Below are positions 1 to 11,631 of a stretch of DNA of 64,000 nucleotides, piece by piece (positions within the stretch are counted from its first letter, which is position 1; each line of letters begins with the position of its first letter). Source of the stretch: Lepidodermella squamata. Its lineage: Eukaryota; Gastrotricha. Under the pieces are notes generated by a model. The model was not told where the DNA came from. It worked only from the letters and a program-made list of their open reading frames with translations, and searched no databases. The stretch is taken from NCBI GenBank assembly GCA_047495785.1, contig JBLDXI010000021.1:1178001-1242000 (forward strand), in the 5' to 3' direction. The position numbers were made by a program, and so were the translations under genes.

Positions 1-640
1 GTGAAATTCGCGATATTCTGCAATCGCCAAAATTAGCAAGGAAGTCGTTTATCTCCGTGATGGGAGAGGAGCAATAATGATCGAAATTCAGGTCGGTATT
101 GCCGTTAACAGTTGCGAATGCCGAGTGCCGCTCATCTTCCCAGGGTCGAAAAGTTTTAAATGCACTTTTTCCGGGCGTCTTCAGGTCAATGTTGCCCGTT
201 ACGGCTTGCGGCTCAATTTCGGGTAAATCGCTCGAATTCAGCGGCGAATCAGCGAATAGGCCCGGTGACGGCTGCCTGGCTGCTGCGAGAAAATGTTTCG
301 GGGCTGATGCGAGGTCGAAAGGGTTGATCAGGTTGTCATTCGAAGCTCCAACACCTCGAGGTTTCACGTTTGGCGATGCCGGCGTTAATGGTTCCAGGTG
401 GCCGGACTGCTCGCGTGACTTGAGGGTTTTGAGTTTTGAGGGTTACGATCGCCTTTTTTCACGACTTTTTGCTGCCGAAGCGACTTTTCGTAGGTAATTT
501 TCGGCTTTTCGGCCCACGCTGCTTTTTCTCGGCCTTCTTGTTTGACGGGGCAGCTGGCGTGGGCAGTTCAGGCGATTGCGCCAACCCAAAACTTCTTTTC
601 TCCTCAGCTTCGAGTTCGAGGTTGCTGCATTCCCCTAAAT
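1..640 (-). CDS. 3'-truncated unknown protein gene (runs off left edge)
   Basis: On the minus strand a frame stays open from about 446 to base 1, encoding a Ser/Pro/Asn-rich stretch with the blocks NPFDLASAP and KTPGKSAFKTFRPW. A second open stretch from about 639 to 458, after a plausible acceptor (tttttaatttag), encodes a Lys-rich segment (KKAEKKQRGPKSRKL). The two are in different frames, so a short intron or a frameshift lies near 440-460. Composition suggests a disordered basic nuclear protein. No domain was recognised and the 3' end lies outside the window. The + strand frame over 99-497 is a shadow of this. The gene could also be a decayed fragment. Confidence 0.4.
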
Positions 641-932
641 TAAAAAATAATTGAAAAAACGATGCGTATTACAAGTTTCTTCGAATAAATCTATTTTATA
701 AAACGTAACGCGTTTATTCCGATTAATTATTTAAGAAATTAAATCGAATTTTAAGTCAAGTTAATAATTAAGGTGGATAAAAATTACAAGAAAAAATTAT
801 TATGACTAATTTTCGCTTTTTTGCGTTTTTCGCTAATCATAATCACTCGAGTTCGGTAAACTACTCAATAATAATCATTAATCTAACCTTTTGCGAAGTA
901 GTTCTTGAGTTGCCGGACGGGTGGATGGTAGC

Positions 933-1417
933 TCAGTGTTTGCGCGACTCCATGTTGACAGGGTCGACCCGGGCTAGCACCGCATTTCGGCCATTGTTCG
1001 TCAGCCTGACGATTCGATGCGGACCGATGTAGCGCATCGTCCGTACTTCGCCGCCTTCGCGATCAGCTCGTCTCATGTTCGCTAACATGACAAATTGACC
1101 GACCTTGAAACGCGTCCAGTGTTGTGCCGCCGGTTGTAGTCTCGTTGCTGCTTGGCTTATTGGGCCCTCACGATGTTCTTAGCCGCCTTAGCCCGGATTT
1201 TAGTTATCGCCGTAATTTCATTCTTCATTGACGCCATGATATCGTCGACTTCGAATTCGCCCCTAACAGCCTCCTCATCTTCGTCATCGTTCGTGTTGTT
1301 GATGCCGCTCTCGGGATTGCTCATCGATTCAGGAATCCCCTCGGTCGGATTCAAAGACAGCCCCAAAGCGCCCATCTTCAAATCGATGGGGGTGAGCATG
1401 TTGTAGGAGTATAACAA
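933..1417 (-). pseudogene. Ty3/gypsy-like integrase C-terminal remnant
   Basis: Read on the minus strand, 1417-1157 gives an acidic stretch followed by KNEITAITKIRAKAAKNIVR. After a stop and a frame change come AKQQRDYNRRHN and then, in a third frame, FKVGQFVMLANMRRADREGG, MRYIGPHRIVRLT, and a stop at 933-935. Order and spacing match the end of Ty3/gypsy (Metaviridae) integrases: K-x-RDYDRRHN, a basic linker, FKVGDLVML, and the GPYxIVxxT barrel. At least one frameshift and one stop make it non-functional. No LTRs, protease, RT or RNase H were seen nearby. It is a retroelement fossil just upstream of the first ACE-like gene. Confidence 0.6.
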
Positions 1418-1706
1418 ACCCGGCGGCCTATAAACTGTTATAAACTGCTATCTGGTGCAGTTACCTGGTTTTTTATCACCGTTCACGTGACATTTCGTGT
1501 CCCGCTCATATATAGGTAATTGGCCAATGCGAGTCCTTGATTGATGCTATGCTGTTTTGTTAGATTTCGCAAATTTCAAGTCGCCAGTTCGACTATTTCT
1601 ATTTTCTATTAAAAACACTGAAATACCCTTAAAAATCTGTTTTGTTAACTGTTTTGGAAAAAGCAACTACCAAACCGAAATCCTGGCTACGCCCCTGGTA
1701 ATTCTC

Positions 1707-1965
1707 ATTGAGAACATTTTCTACATGCAATAGAGCATCGCAATAGAGAGTATGTTTTTCCTACTTTGCCAGCCAGATGAATTTTTGAAAATATTCTGCA
1801 AATACAGCATTATAGAGGATGAGTTCTTGGGCTGTCGAATGCCGGTTTCTGCAAGTCCGGACGGTTATCCTTGATTCATGGCTAATATCGTTGTCACCTA
1901 GACTGCTGGCCGGAATTAGGGAACTGGGTGCCCTAATTTCGGCCACTTCACCCAGTTACGCTAAT
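1707..1965. repeat. ACE-upstream repeat, copy 1
   Basis: The stretch beginning TTGAGAACATTTTCTAC recurs at about 21012-21203, and its inner part (TTTTTCCTACTTTGCCAG onward) at 37121-37310. The copies share the blocks AAATATTCTGCAAA, TCGAATGCCG and CCTTGATT(C/T)ATGGC. Copies 1 and 2 lie in the same position, roughly 0.2-0.6 kb upstream of ACE-like genes 1 and 2, so here the repeat is part of the duplicated gene unit. Copies 1 and 3 end in a hairpin-like GGCCGGAATTAGGG ... CCCTAATTTCGGCC. Copy 3 has no ACE-like gene after it. Confidence 0.7.
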
Positions 1966-2283
1966 ACCTTTAGTTTTATGCCGGCAAATTCGTCTTGGCA
2001 CGCTGAATGTGAAAAATTCCTTTGTTGCTTTACGTGTGAGCTTTTTCTTCACGACGTGATGCCTGAAACTCTGGTGTTTATGGTAACAAAGTACTTGAAA
2101 AACGGCATGAGCCAACATTTAGAATTATTTTATTTGCAATCACGTGCAAAAAACATGAAACTAATTTTTGGCTCAACAATGCACATTTTTTTTAGTTTCG
2201 TGCAAAAAACTGCTGCATAGCACTCAGTGTCCTATTTAATAGCTTGTTATTTTGTATTCATTTTAGGTGGTTGAGACAATAAC

Positions 2284-5200
2284 ATGCGGATTTTTCTCGC
2301 AACAGTTTTATCTTTCATTGCAATAATAACGCAGGTATAAACGAAATCTGCCCTTGAATTGATTGGGCTTGATTTGCTCCATTTTTTCTAGGTCGAATGC
2401 GTGACAAAATGCACCGGTCGACTTATCACCGACGTAGCGGCAATTAGAGCCAACATGACAAAATGGAACGAAACTTTCACCGCTGTTATGAATAACTTCA
2501 CCGAAGCAGACTGGAAATGGTCTTCAAATATCTCAATAGAAGCTGAAAATGTCAAGGTGGGTTGTTGAAGAATTCGCCAGTATACGAAAATAATAGCACT
2601 CAACGGGCCGCTACGGTAGCGCTACGGCGACGGCTACCACAGTATGCTACCACAGTGCTTCGTAGCATTTTCGCGTGCTACGGCAAGCTCAAACCATTTT
2701 AAAAACATGATAACCGTAATGGGATTTTCACGAATTTTCGCATACTCCGTCGATAAGAGGTAGGCTACCTGAAAACAAGTCGAAAACTGAAAAACACAGT
2801 TAGGATACAAATTTTAAAAAAATCAGCATGTAGCCAGCTGAATGGCATAGGCTGAATGTATATCGGTTGAACCACGAGTGATAGGTGCGCTCAATACTGA
2901 TTGCAGCGATCTGCTTACAAAGACGTGTCTTATAATATAAAGATGTGGACAATCCGCGATACGTTTGGGAGTCTTCGGAACCCGTGAAATTGGGCTGGAA
3001 CCCAAACTCTAAAATCAGCCTAAAATACTATGTTATGGCGAACTTTGGGAACCCAGGTTGACCAGGCGATTGATGACGGGCGGGTTCCAGCGTATGCATC
3101 TGATAGCTGGGATCCCAGGGAACCCGTTGGCTACCCACGATGGGGAATTTCGTTTGACCGTGCCGGCAGTACGGTGCGAGTGCTATTATTTTCGCCATTC
3201 TTGAATTTAAAACAATTTTATACAGGTGACTGAAAACGCGAAACTGGCACAACTCAGCAAAGAAATATGGCAAACAGCTGCCTGCTATGACTGCAAAACT
3301 GCTGGTTGTGCACCGGATGAAATACGCCGGTTGTCCTATTATGAAAGTATAGGAACGGCCGCTTTGCCCGCTCAGCAGTTTAAAGACGTATATTTCCTCG
3401 AAAATGACTAAATCCCTCAGATATTAATGTCTCTCCCATTTAACAGTATTCCTACATTCAAACTGCGATGGAAAATATCTACGCTACCGCTAAGGTTTGC
3501 CCCTCGAAATCCGGGAAATCAGAATGTCTTCAATTGGATCCTGGTACAACATTTTATACCAAAATTAATCGATTCAAATAGAACATATTTCAGACCTTTC
3601 TAACATAATGAGTGAATCTCGCGATTACTGTACTCTTCAATGGGCTTGGGAGGGCTGGCGTAACGAAACAGGTCGCAAGATGCGCGGCTTCTTCACATCC
3701 TACGTCATTGTTAGCAACGAGGCAGCTAAAATGAATGGTGAGTACCGTAATTTGTTGAATCATGCATTTTTTGGTTAATTTTATTTCATTTAATTGATTT
3801 TATTTTATTTGTTAGGATTTGCTGATGCTAAGGAAATGTGGACAAAGCCTTACACTCGCGATGAGCCGACATTTTTCGAGCAAATGGAGCAGGCTTGGCG
3901 AGATGTGAAACCGCTCTACCAGGAACTTCACGCTTACACCAGGCGAAAATTACTAACGACGATTTACAAAGATTACGCGAAACTCTTCCCGACTAGCCGG
4001 CATATTCCGGCTCACATTTTAAGCGACATGTGGGCTATGGATTGGACAGGGCTTTACGACATTCTTGTGCCTTACTCGGACGCATCACCTATCGACATTT
4101 CAGTCCTTTTGAAGCAAAACGTTCGGAGAAATTTCTACTTCTCTGGATTAAATTTATTGATTTCTCATTTTAGAATTCAGGGGTGATGGATTTGTTTCGC
4201 GAATCGGACCGATTTTTCCAATCGATAGGAATGGAGCCGATGACCACTGATTTTTGGAAAAAATCTATTTTCACGCGACCAACTGATAACACGCAAATGG
4301 TCTGCCACGCTTCGGCCTGGGATTTTTTCCGGAAAACAGATTTCCGCATCAAAATGTGTACCCAAGTCAACCAGGAAGATTTTCAAACGGTTCATCACGA
4401 AATGGGTCACATCCAGTACTTCATGCAATACAAAGACCAGCCTATGGAATTTCGTGATGGCGCTAATTCTGGTTTCCATGAGGCGATCGGTGACCTTATT
4501 GCGCTATCTGTCATGACCCCGAAGCACTTGAAGGCTATCGGCCTTTTGCCGTCAACATTCGTCGAGGATGAGCGTAATTTTCTTGAAATATCTGTAGTTT
4601 TCCTTGATTTTTCTGTTTTTGTAGATACCAATCTAAACGCTTTGATGATGACCGCACTTCAAAAGGTTGCGTTTCTACCGTTCGGATATTTGATGGATAA
4701 ATATCGATGGGCGATTTTCGAGCGGAAAGTCGGTTTCGCCGATTTGAATGCTGAATGGTGGAAGCTGCGGTGTCAAATGCAGGGCATTTCGCCGCCGGTA
4801 ATGCGAACTGAGGAGGATTTCGACGCCGGCGCCAAGTACCACATTCCGGCCTCGGTACCCTACGACCGTTACTTTTTCTCGCACATCCTCCAGTTCCAAG
4901 CTCACCGGGCCATTTGCCAACGGATGAATATTACAAAAGATTTTCACAAGTGCGATATTTTCGGGCAGAAGGAGGCCACCTCGGCGCTGCGCCGTGCCCT
5001 AGCGCTGGGCTCGTCCCGGCCGTACCCGGAAGTGATGGAAATTCTGACCGGAAGCCGGACACTCGACTCAACAGCCTTGGTTGACTATTTCGCGCCACTC
5101 TACCGGTGGCTGAAAGAGCAAAATAAAAACGAAGAAAAAACTTCTTGGGATGAAAGCTGTCCGAGCAGCACACCGACATCGCCCTGCGGTGATTATCAAG

Positions 5201-5304
5201 CCATTAAGCTTCAACAATCGAATAACGCGGTTATAACTGGGCAAAAATGGTCTGAAGTCTTATACTCTCTCGCTTTATTTATCATTATGACCGTAAGGCA
5301 TTAA
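2284..5304 (+). CDS. ACE: Peptidase M2 (angiotensin-converting-enzyme-like), gene 1
   Basis: Predicted zinc dipeptidyl-carboxypeptidase of 667 residues, secreted or surface-bound. Exons: 2284-2334, 2392-2556, 3226-3387, 3447-3543, 3594-3737, 3816-4120, 4174-4573, 4625-5304. Exon 1 is a signal peptide (MRIFLATVLSFIAIITQ). The zinc site HHEMGH is at 382-387 and the third ligand Glu411 lies in FHEAIGD. IPAHILSDMWAMDW carries the family's substrate His. K512, H514, Y521, R523 and Y524 match the ACE carboxylate-binding, chloride and catalytic residues, so activity is likely. The C-terminus ends in a hydrophobic segment (VLYSLALFIIMTV), suggesting a GPI signal or membrane tail. Exon structure is identical to gene 2 at 21.4 kb, a recent duplicate. 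Intron 2 is swollen to 669 bp by foreign sequence. The last intron (4574-4624) is 51 bp and reads through in frame. Confidence 0.93.
2590..3200. other. Insertion inside intron 2 of ACE-like gene 1
   Basis: The same intron in the duplicate gene 2 is only 45 bp (21652-21696), so about 620 bp were inserted here or lost there. The insert begins with a cluster of imperfect GCTAC/GTAGC units (about 2610-2690) and later has a repeated GGGAACCC-type block. No coding potential or clear terminal repeats were seen. Probably an unclassified non-autonomous mobile element. Confidence 0.5.
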
Positions 5305-5713
5305 AATACTATTTTAACGCAATGGTGCTCTCGACTATTGAACGAAAATAAAAACGAAAAAAATTACCCCCTGATTTCTTTGCATTTTTACACGTTTCAG
5401 AAGGTCCTGATTCCAATGGCACCAGGATTCCGAATAGCCCTACGGATGGGGCTATTCGAACAGGTATGGTATCAACCGGTATCGGACAGGTATCAAGCGA
5501 GTTACTATCTACCTTTTTGTTATTATTGTTACGCGCCTATGTGTCGAAAACATGCAGTAAACACACATCCGACTCTTGTATATAATAGGATAGTTCTCAT
5601 CGTACGAAAGAGATCAGAGATAGATATACAGCAATTATTTTCCAGATTTACATCAATTTAAAAAATGGGACAACCGAAGTAGGACATAAAATTGGCCAAA
5701 AAGAACGAATTAA
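5305..5713. other. Intergenic, no gene seen
   Basis: About 400 bp after the ACE-like gene 1 stop. The first ~50 bp still match the 3' flank of gene 2, so the duplicated unit ends near 5360. Beyond that is AT-rich unique sequence with no convincing exon. Confidence 0.6.
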
Positions 5714-5757
5714 ATTATAGATACGGCATTATCATAACATAACATAACATAACATTT
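5714..5757. repeat. ATAAC pentanucleotide tandem repeat
   Basis: Four or more consecutive units of CATAA lie just upstream of the region of inverted motifs at 5.9-7.4 kb. Simple microsatellite. Confidence 0.8.
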
Positions 5758-5904
5758 TCTTTATTCTACAGCGCTTTTGCGATTAAAAGAACAGTACAAA
5801 ACAACAGTAGAAAAAACAACAAAAAGGCGTGCTGAGAATAAAAATCACTCCGGTGTACACACCCTGCTGGACAGGTCACGGTGGTGACCTGGCAAGCCCG
5901 AAAA

Positions 5905-6042
5905 CCGTACGAAACCCGAGCAATTTCTCCCAAGCCGGCTTGAAACACCAACCTCGAGTTGCATCGCTTGTTTTTGAGCGAAGTAATCCGAAGTCGGCAT
6001 TACAAGTCGGACTTGGGAGAAATTACTCGGGTTTCGCACCTT
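5905..6042. repeat. Inverted repeat with ~28-bp arms
   Basis: The left arm (about 5907-5934, CGAAACCCGAGCAATTTCTC then CCAAG) and the right arm (about 6013-6040, CTTGGGAGAAATTACTCGGG then TTTCG) are reverse complements with one mismatch, around a ~80-bp loop. The arms could form a hairpin or be the ends of a tiny non-autonomous element. It marks the left side of the motif array that continues to 7.4 kb. Confidence 0.65.
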
Positions 6043-7379
6043 ACTTCGATTTACATCGAGGAAAACAGCCGAAGTAAACCGATGGTAGCAATCCGAAACA
6101 GCAATATAACAGTCATGCAGTCACAAGCAATGTTACCCTAGTCTACATCGCAAAAGAACTGAAGTAAGCCGAAAAACTGGGAATTTCCACCCACAAGTCC
6201 CCCATCTAGACACCTTACATCGGTCGACATCACCAAAGGCGATGTAAACAAAAGTAAGGTGCCGAGCTATCGAACTAGGGAATAATTCAAGTTTTTCGAC
6301 CAACATTCGCAATGTAGACCGAAGTAAGCATCATCCGTGGCATCAGCGAGATCGAGAGCAGAAATCGCACAAGGGCAAGGCCTTTACACTAATTTACATC
6401 AGTTTTATCGAAGAAGAGTGTCAGGAGCAAAGTTACGAAATTACCGGGAAAATTGGTATTTTCGAGAATTTTTCGCAAGTTTTTAGCAGAGTACCACAAA
6501 TTGCACCAAAACAAGATATCGAGGTAAATCTCAAAAAATAGCATAAATTCTGGCAAAATTGCGAATTTAGGAAAGCACAGCAAAATCACAGGTATCAAAT
6601 AAAGGTTAAAATTGCAAATTTTTTGGGCATGTCCGCCAGCAGGAAATCAGGTCGAATTCGGCCGAGAATGACTGAGCGCCCACCTCCAAATTGAACGCTT
6701 GGAGTCGCGTGTAGTCGCCGAGCCGAGCAGTAGAGCTGAGCCAGTCGCCAAGAGCCAAGGGCCACGAGTCCAGCAATTCTGTAAAATAGCAAAATTCAGC
6801 TATGTCGAATAATAACGATAATAACGATGACCATAGCAACCATCAACTTTAAACTTTAAACTGTAAAAAACAGCAAAAATTAGTTTAATGAATACAAAAT
6901 CGTCAACCTTACAAATTATAGAAAATCCCACATCGCGATGGCGAGTCTAATCGAATGTCGCATTTCCTGAAAAATGACACGAGAATCAAGTATTAAAGCA
7001 AAATCATAATAGGCTGTGCAAATAAAAAGCCGCCTTAAAACCGCGAGAAAATTTTATTTCAAGAGCCAAAATCATTCTATTTTGCATTTTGATATTTTCG
7101 AAATTTTGAAATTGACATCTCTTGACTTCGGCTATTTTCATGAAATAAACAAATGGAAGCCCTCTCCGAGAGGCCGGTCCGGAGTTTCGTCCGAGTGAAG
7201 ACGCTGGTATCGGTTTACAACAGTGAATTTCCAGCTTTACATCAATATCCATCAGCATTTTAGATGAAGTAAATAAAAGTAAGCCGTTTTGCAGCTCATT
7301 GTTCCTGCTCCCATCGCGAAAAACAGCTTCCTTCAGAAGACATCCATTATTTTCGAGCCTTACAACAAAATACATCGCC
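6041..7379. repeat. Array of TTACATC / GAAGTAA inverted motifs
   Basis: Variants of TTACATC alternate with GAAGTAA(G) through this stretch: TTACTTCGATTTACATCG at 6041, GAAGTAAACC at 6071, TACATCG...GAAGTAAG at 6143-6168, CACCTTACATC...GATGTAAAC...GTAAGGTG at 6211-6262, GTAGACCGAAGTAAG near 6315, TTTACATCAG near 6391, and TTTACATC...GAAGTAAATAAAAGTAAG near 7226-7290. No real exon was found. The same motif (CTTACATC, TTTACATCC) resumes right of the 9.2-kb element at about 16593-16640. The array therefore either predates the insertion or is its outermost part. Confidence 0.55.
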
Positions 7380-7638
7380 CATGCTGTCATCAATGTCATC
7401 AGTGCCCATATTGCGGGCCGAAAATCCCCTGCGACTGTCACGTTTATTTTAAATTGTTTATTAAATAATTTATATTAAATAATAATATTGTTAATCGGAA
7501 TAATATAAAAATTATAACGACGTAGTTAATAGCAACGGGCAAGCTGTTTCTTTCGCGGGTTATCACCTCCATCTGTTGCAAGAGCAAGATGGTTCAACTC
7601 TCACGTCTCGTATTGCTGACATTGCATGTGCATTCTTT
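7380..7638. repeat. Left terminal inverted repeat of the 9.2-kb element
   Basis: Reverse complement of 16307-16583. The outer ~150 bp match almost base for base, including the AT-rich AACAATATTATTATTTAATA block. Inner matched blocks are GTTGCTAT, TTCGCGG, CTGTTGCAAGAG, TTCAACTCTCACGTCT and GCATGTGCATTCT, separated by small indels. The outer bases read CATGCTGTCATC. Confidence 0.8.
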
Positions 7639-7724
7639 TACCATCTTTCCACTGTTTTAACCAATGATAGTCGCAATGATACTTTCATTAAGAAGAATCT
7701 CATTTGTTTTAGCCTGTTAATAAC

Positions 7725-10573
7725 ATGTCTACTTGGGGCCATTCTTCGGCAGGCTTGCTGAAGCAGCTATCTACGCCTTCAACCTCAGCTACTGATGGTA
7801 GCAGCACACCTCGCATTGTTTCTGGTTAGGCTTTTTTCAGATTATTTTATAGTGGTATCAACTCAACTTACTGTGTTTCATGCTAGTTCTCAATGGTGCT
7901 TCGCCACAACCAAGATCGCCTATGCTAGCGGGTTCGCCCTTGCTTACTTCTGCTTTCGGTAATCGCTCTGGTATGACTTTTAAACTGAGTGCTTTGCTTC
8001 TTACTAGCATTTCTCACATGTGATTTATTACCAGTTCCTATTAAGAAAGCGATTCCTTCCGTTCATGCCACGCCAAAGGCTAGCTCTAGAAATTGTTAGC
8101 TTCTTATTAATTGCTTTTGATTCCATTGACTTACTTTATAATCTAGTGACCTCTGAAAACCGAGCACCTCCTGCCGTTGCTACCCCAGCGAAGGTGGCGG
8201 TGAAACGGCCACTAGAAGATGACGCTGCGAAAGCAATTCATAGTCTCAGTAAGTATTAGCATTTTTGGAAGTAATGTCTAATTGCAGCTGTTGTTTGATA
8301 GAAACTCAACTCACTGCTGAAAAGCGGAAGTATGAGATTGCTCGGGCGCAAGTGCTACGCCTTAAGAAATTTGCTCCGAATGGGCGGCATGTTGGCCATT
8401 TGACTGCCGAGAAAGCTCAACTTCCTTTGGCTCAGTTGTCTCGGCAGAAGAGGTCTCTGAGGCATCGGAGTGAATTGATTCGACCAATTCAGTCGATCTT
8501 CGATGATGTACAAAGCCGCGGCGATTTCTATCCTGTGAAATCATTGTCTGTCCAGGTTTGACTAAAATTAAATCATTGCCAGATTGAAGAGAATTAATGT
8601 GTCTCATGTGTTCCTTCTAGGTCAATTTCGATGGTGGAATACCAGCGAGGAAGTTATGGTTTGGCGATGCCGATGCTAAAGCTAATACCCTGCGCGAGTA
8701 AGTTGCTGATATTTTTTAAATGCTATTATTATATTCTTTTCCCTGTCAACTTCAGTGTGATGCGCGATTATTCCTCTCGCTACCTCTCGGTTAAAGATGC
8801 CTTGCGCCAATGCAATACCTCCTGGTGCCAGATTACTCAGCGAGAGTTCTTGGCTGAAAAGAAGAAGCTTGGCTCTATCCTGCCGATTAGCGTGGTGGTT
8901 CCGCCAGAAAGGGATGTAACCGATGAGGTCGAAGGTTTTAGCAATGCTGCGTTCATCCTGCCCAGCAAGCAGATGCCTTATCTCTTCCGAAACGGAATTG
9001 TTCCTCGACCTAACACCAACACAGTAGTCTGCCGAGTACAAGGTATTATTCATAATTTCAATAGTTGCCGACTTTTCATTGGCTATATAATCTTTGATGA
9101 GCCCTTTAAGCTTTCTTAAATGTCTCTCATCTTGAATATGTCGGTTTTTCTAGGTGATGGTACCGTCTTTCGAACTGGGAAAGATCCTCATTATCGAATG
9201 AATTTCGCCTTTCATCATCAGAAGACGCGTGTTACTACAAAAACCGAATATCTGGCTGCTGTTTTGATGGGCAAGGAGACTCGTCACAACTTGGAGCTCC
9301 TCTCGCCTGTCTTCGCTGATTTCAACGCCATAAAAGTGAACGGTGTTCTTCTTGATGATGGCACTAAGTTAACCGTTAAATTGTAAGCAAAAATTTTGGC
9401 TTTTATGGCAATATTTATCTGAGAATTTTGCGGACAGGTCTCTATGCGCCGACCTGCCTGCCATCTGCAAAATCGTTGGCACGAGCTATACCGATGCTCT
9501 AGCCTGTCCGTTCTGCACCTTCAATTTCGTTGATGATGCCAAGCCTCTGGATGTCCTCATCACAGAGCTGGACCGGAAACCAAAGCGACCCTTGCCTGAT
9601 TCGCTACTCGATGTCGACAGCGATGACATCTATCTATGCACGCTGCATGCTGCTCTGAGAATCGCGTTTCTTTTTTTACGAGCCGTGAGTAGAAAATGAA
9701 GTCCTTTCAGCTTATTTACCTCACATTTACCTAATTTTTTAGTTATTCCTCTTCATGAAAAAAGAAATCGAAGATTATGAATCGAAAATTGTCTGCCTTT
9801 TGCGATCGTTCGATAAAAAGGCTGAAATCGCGTTCGTGAAAGAGGACATCGCCGTGCACCACATGAATCACCACACTCTTTTCAAGGTGGTTTTCGACTC
9901 GGAGGAGTCTTGGTGTCCTCTTCAACTGTGCCGGGGAGGCTGGGAGGCTAAATATCTTCTTGCTTCGTTCGGCCGCGCCAAGAAGCCTCTCATCAATTTC
10001 TTAGTCTCGAAAAATGTTATATTCGACAAGAAGTCCAGCCCGGCGGACTTGGCTCAGCTCTGCGTCGATGCTGGCATGCTAAATTCGCTGGAACCTAGTT
10101 CCATGCAAACGAAGTTGGTGCAATTTGGCGAGGCAAAAGCTCTCTTCAAGCAGCTTTTCGCTGTCATTCGCTGTGGCGACGGCTCCAAGCCAATCCCCGA
10201 GACACCCGCCGATTTCCATGACTTTGCCAACATTCTTCGACGACTAAGTGGATGCTATACTCCTTACCTCCACATCTTCCAGTTCCATTCGCACGATCGT
10301 CTGGCGAGGCTGAGGCAGGAGGGCACTTATCTGTCGGCTATATCGGGCGATAACGTCGAGCTCTCGAACAAGGTCGGCAAAAACCAGTTGTCGAACCAGG
10401 TATGCCGCGTCAACAACGACGAAAGTCAGCAGCTGATGAGGCTCTACAACATCCAGCTGGCTACTCTGGCGACTCGAGTCGAGGACGACGTAGCCGAAGG
10501 CAGGGCAGCGGTGATCTTCACTGCAGACGATTCTGTGGAACCGTTTGATTTCACCTGCGATGGTGATATGTGA
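7725..10573 (+). CDS. Transposase-like 752-residue protein, ten exons
   Basis: Exons 7725-7824, 7887-7958, 8035-8094, 8147-8248, 8302-8555, 8621-8697, 8756-9042, 9154-9382, 9438-9684 and 9743-10573 join into one frame of 753 codons including the stop. The N-terminus is Ser/Pro-rich, then a basic helical stretch (AEKRKYEIARAQVLRLKK). The middle has VNFDGG and, at about 394-420, a SLCADLPAICKIVG block followed by a CPFC pair. After it come DIYLCTLHAALR and a C-terminal GCYTPYLHIFQFH ... SGDNVELSNK region. An Asp before a CxxC knuckle, then a TPYLH/Glu block, is the layout I associate with uncharacterised transposon-derived proteins in invertebrate genomes. Asp399 and the Glu of DNVELSN are candidate RNase H-fold catalytic residues. 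It is the first gene inside the left inverted repeat and the presumed mobilising enzyme. That function is inferred from position and layout, not from a firm family match. Confidence 0.65.
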
Positions 10574-11631
10574 TATATTTGTTTCTGTCATTGTTATATA
10601 TTTAATATAGCCGTCTTAATATTTCATCTTTTTCCTGATTATTTTCTTTCATCTGCGATGGCGCTGTAATTGTTATTATGATTCGCCAATTATATTGATA
10701 TCAAATCTTGGGATATTATACGTGTGTTTCCACGACTGTATGATAATTATTTGTGGTCTTAACTAGTCCCACTAAACGATGCTAATCGATGCTGGGCAAT
10801 AAATTTATGTAAAGCCGCCTTAATGATTTGCTCTCTCTGAGGATACGTCTTGCAAATCACGTTAATTGTGCTTTCATATAATATTTATACTGTATATTAC
10901 TTCGCCGCTTTTCAAGAAAGATGGTCAATCATTCTGTCCCTAAATAAGTTAGCAATATTACTTTGATTTCTTTGATTTTATTTATGACATTCTCAGCCGC
11001 CAGCCGCCTTAATGATTTGGGGTCTAACCCGTCCTACCTATATGTCGATAATTTATGGCCGTATATAGGCACCTTGATATTTTTTAATAATTCCTATGCC
11101 CTTCTATGAGCTCGTCTTTGATAACCAATTCTTGTGCTCGAGCAGAAAATTGCGCGTTTTATTATGTTATAACCACCATATTCTCGCATCGACTGGTTTC
11201 ATTGATAAATGCTTTCCGATTTCCTACGAATTAGCATTTTAGCTCGGCTATCGTAAAGCAACCTCGTTTTTTGTGAAATTATTCGACACGTTAAAATTGA
11301 TATTAATAATTTTATGAGCTCTATATCATTGAATCCTCCGATCAAAACTCAGCTCTTTCTCAGCCTTTCTGTTAATATAATTCCTGCCTAGAATCCAATT
11401 GCTGCTTTTGTTTGATGTTTCGAGGTCAAAATCATCAGGCACCGCTATTAACTACTTCCCAATTTATTCCAAAAAGGGAACAAATAAAAGCAGGCCAATC
11501 ATGCGTTTTTATTTCGTATTTTACGAATATTAATCCGAAAGTACAATATTGCGATGAAGCAACGATTGCGATGAAGAGCATTATTAAACATGAAGCATCG
11601 AGAAAATCAGAAAATCAGAAAATCAAAAGTA
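10574..11631. other. Gene-free interior of the 9.2-kb element
   Basis: AT-rich stretch between convergent genes. An 18-nt direct repeat, AGCCGCCTTAATGATTTG, occurs at 10813-10830 and 11002-11019, with looser copies (AGCCGTCTTAATATTT) near 10610 and, outside the element, near 7026. No coding exon seen. It may hold 3' ends and internal binding sites. Confidence 0.55.

Noticed and set aside
99-497. 132-codon plus-strand frame at the left edge
   Set aside because: Overlaps a more convincing open minus-strand exon and has no recognisable feature.
7004-7441. 145-codon minus frame beginning MTVAGDFRPAIW, and its twin at 16522-16911 (+)
   Set aside because: The shared start is the terminal inverted repeat read outward; the two frames diverge as soon as the repeat ends, so they are not paralogous proteins.
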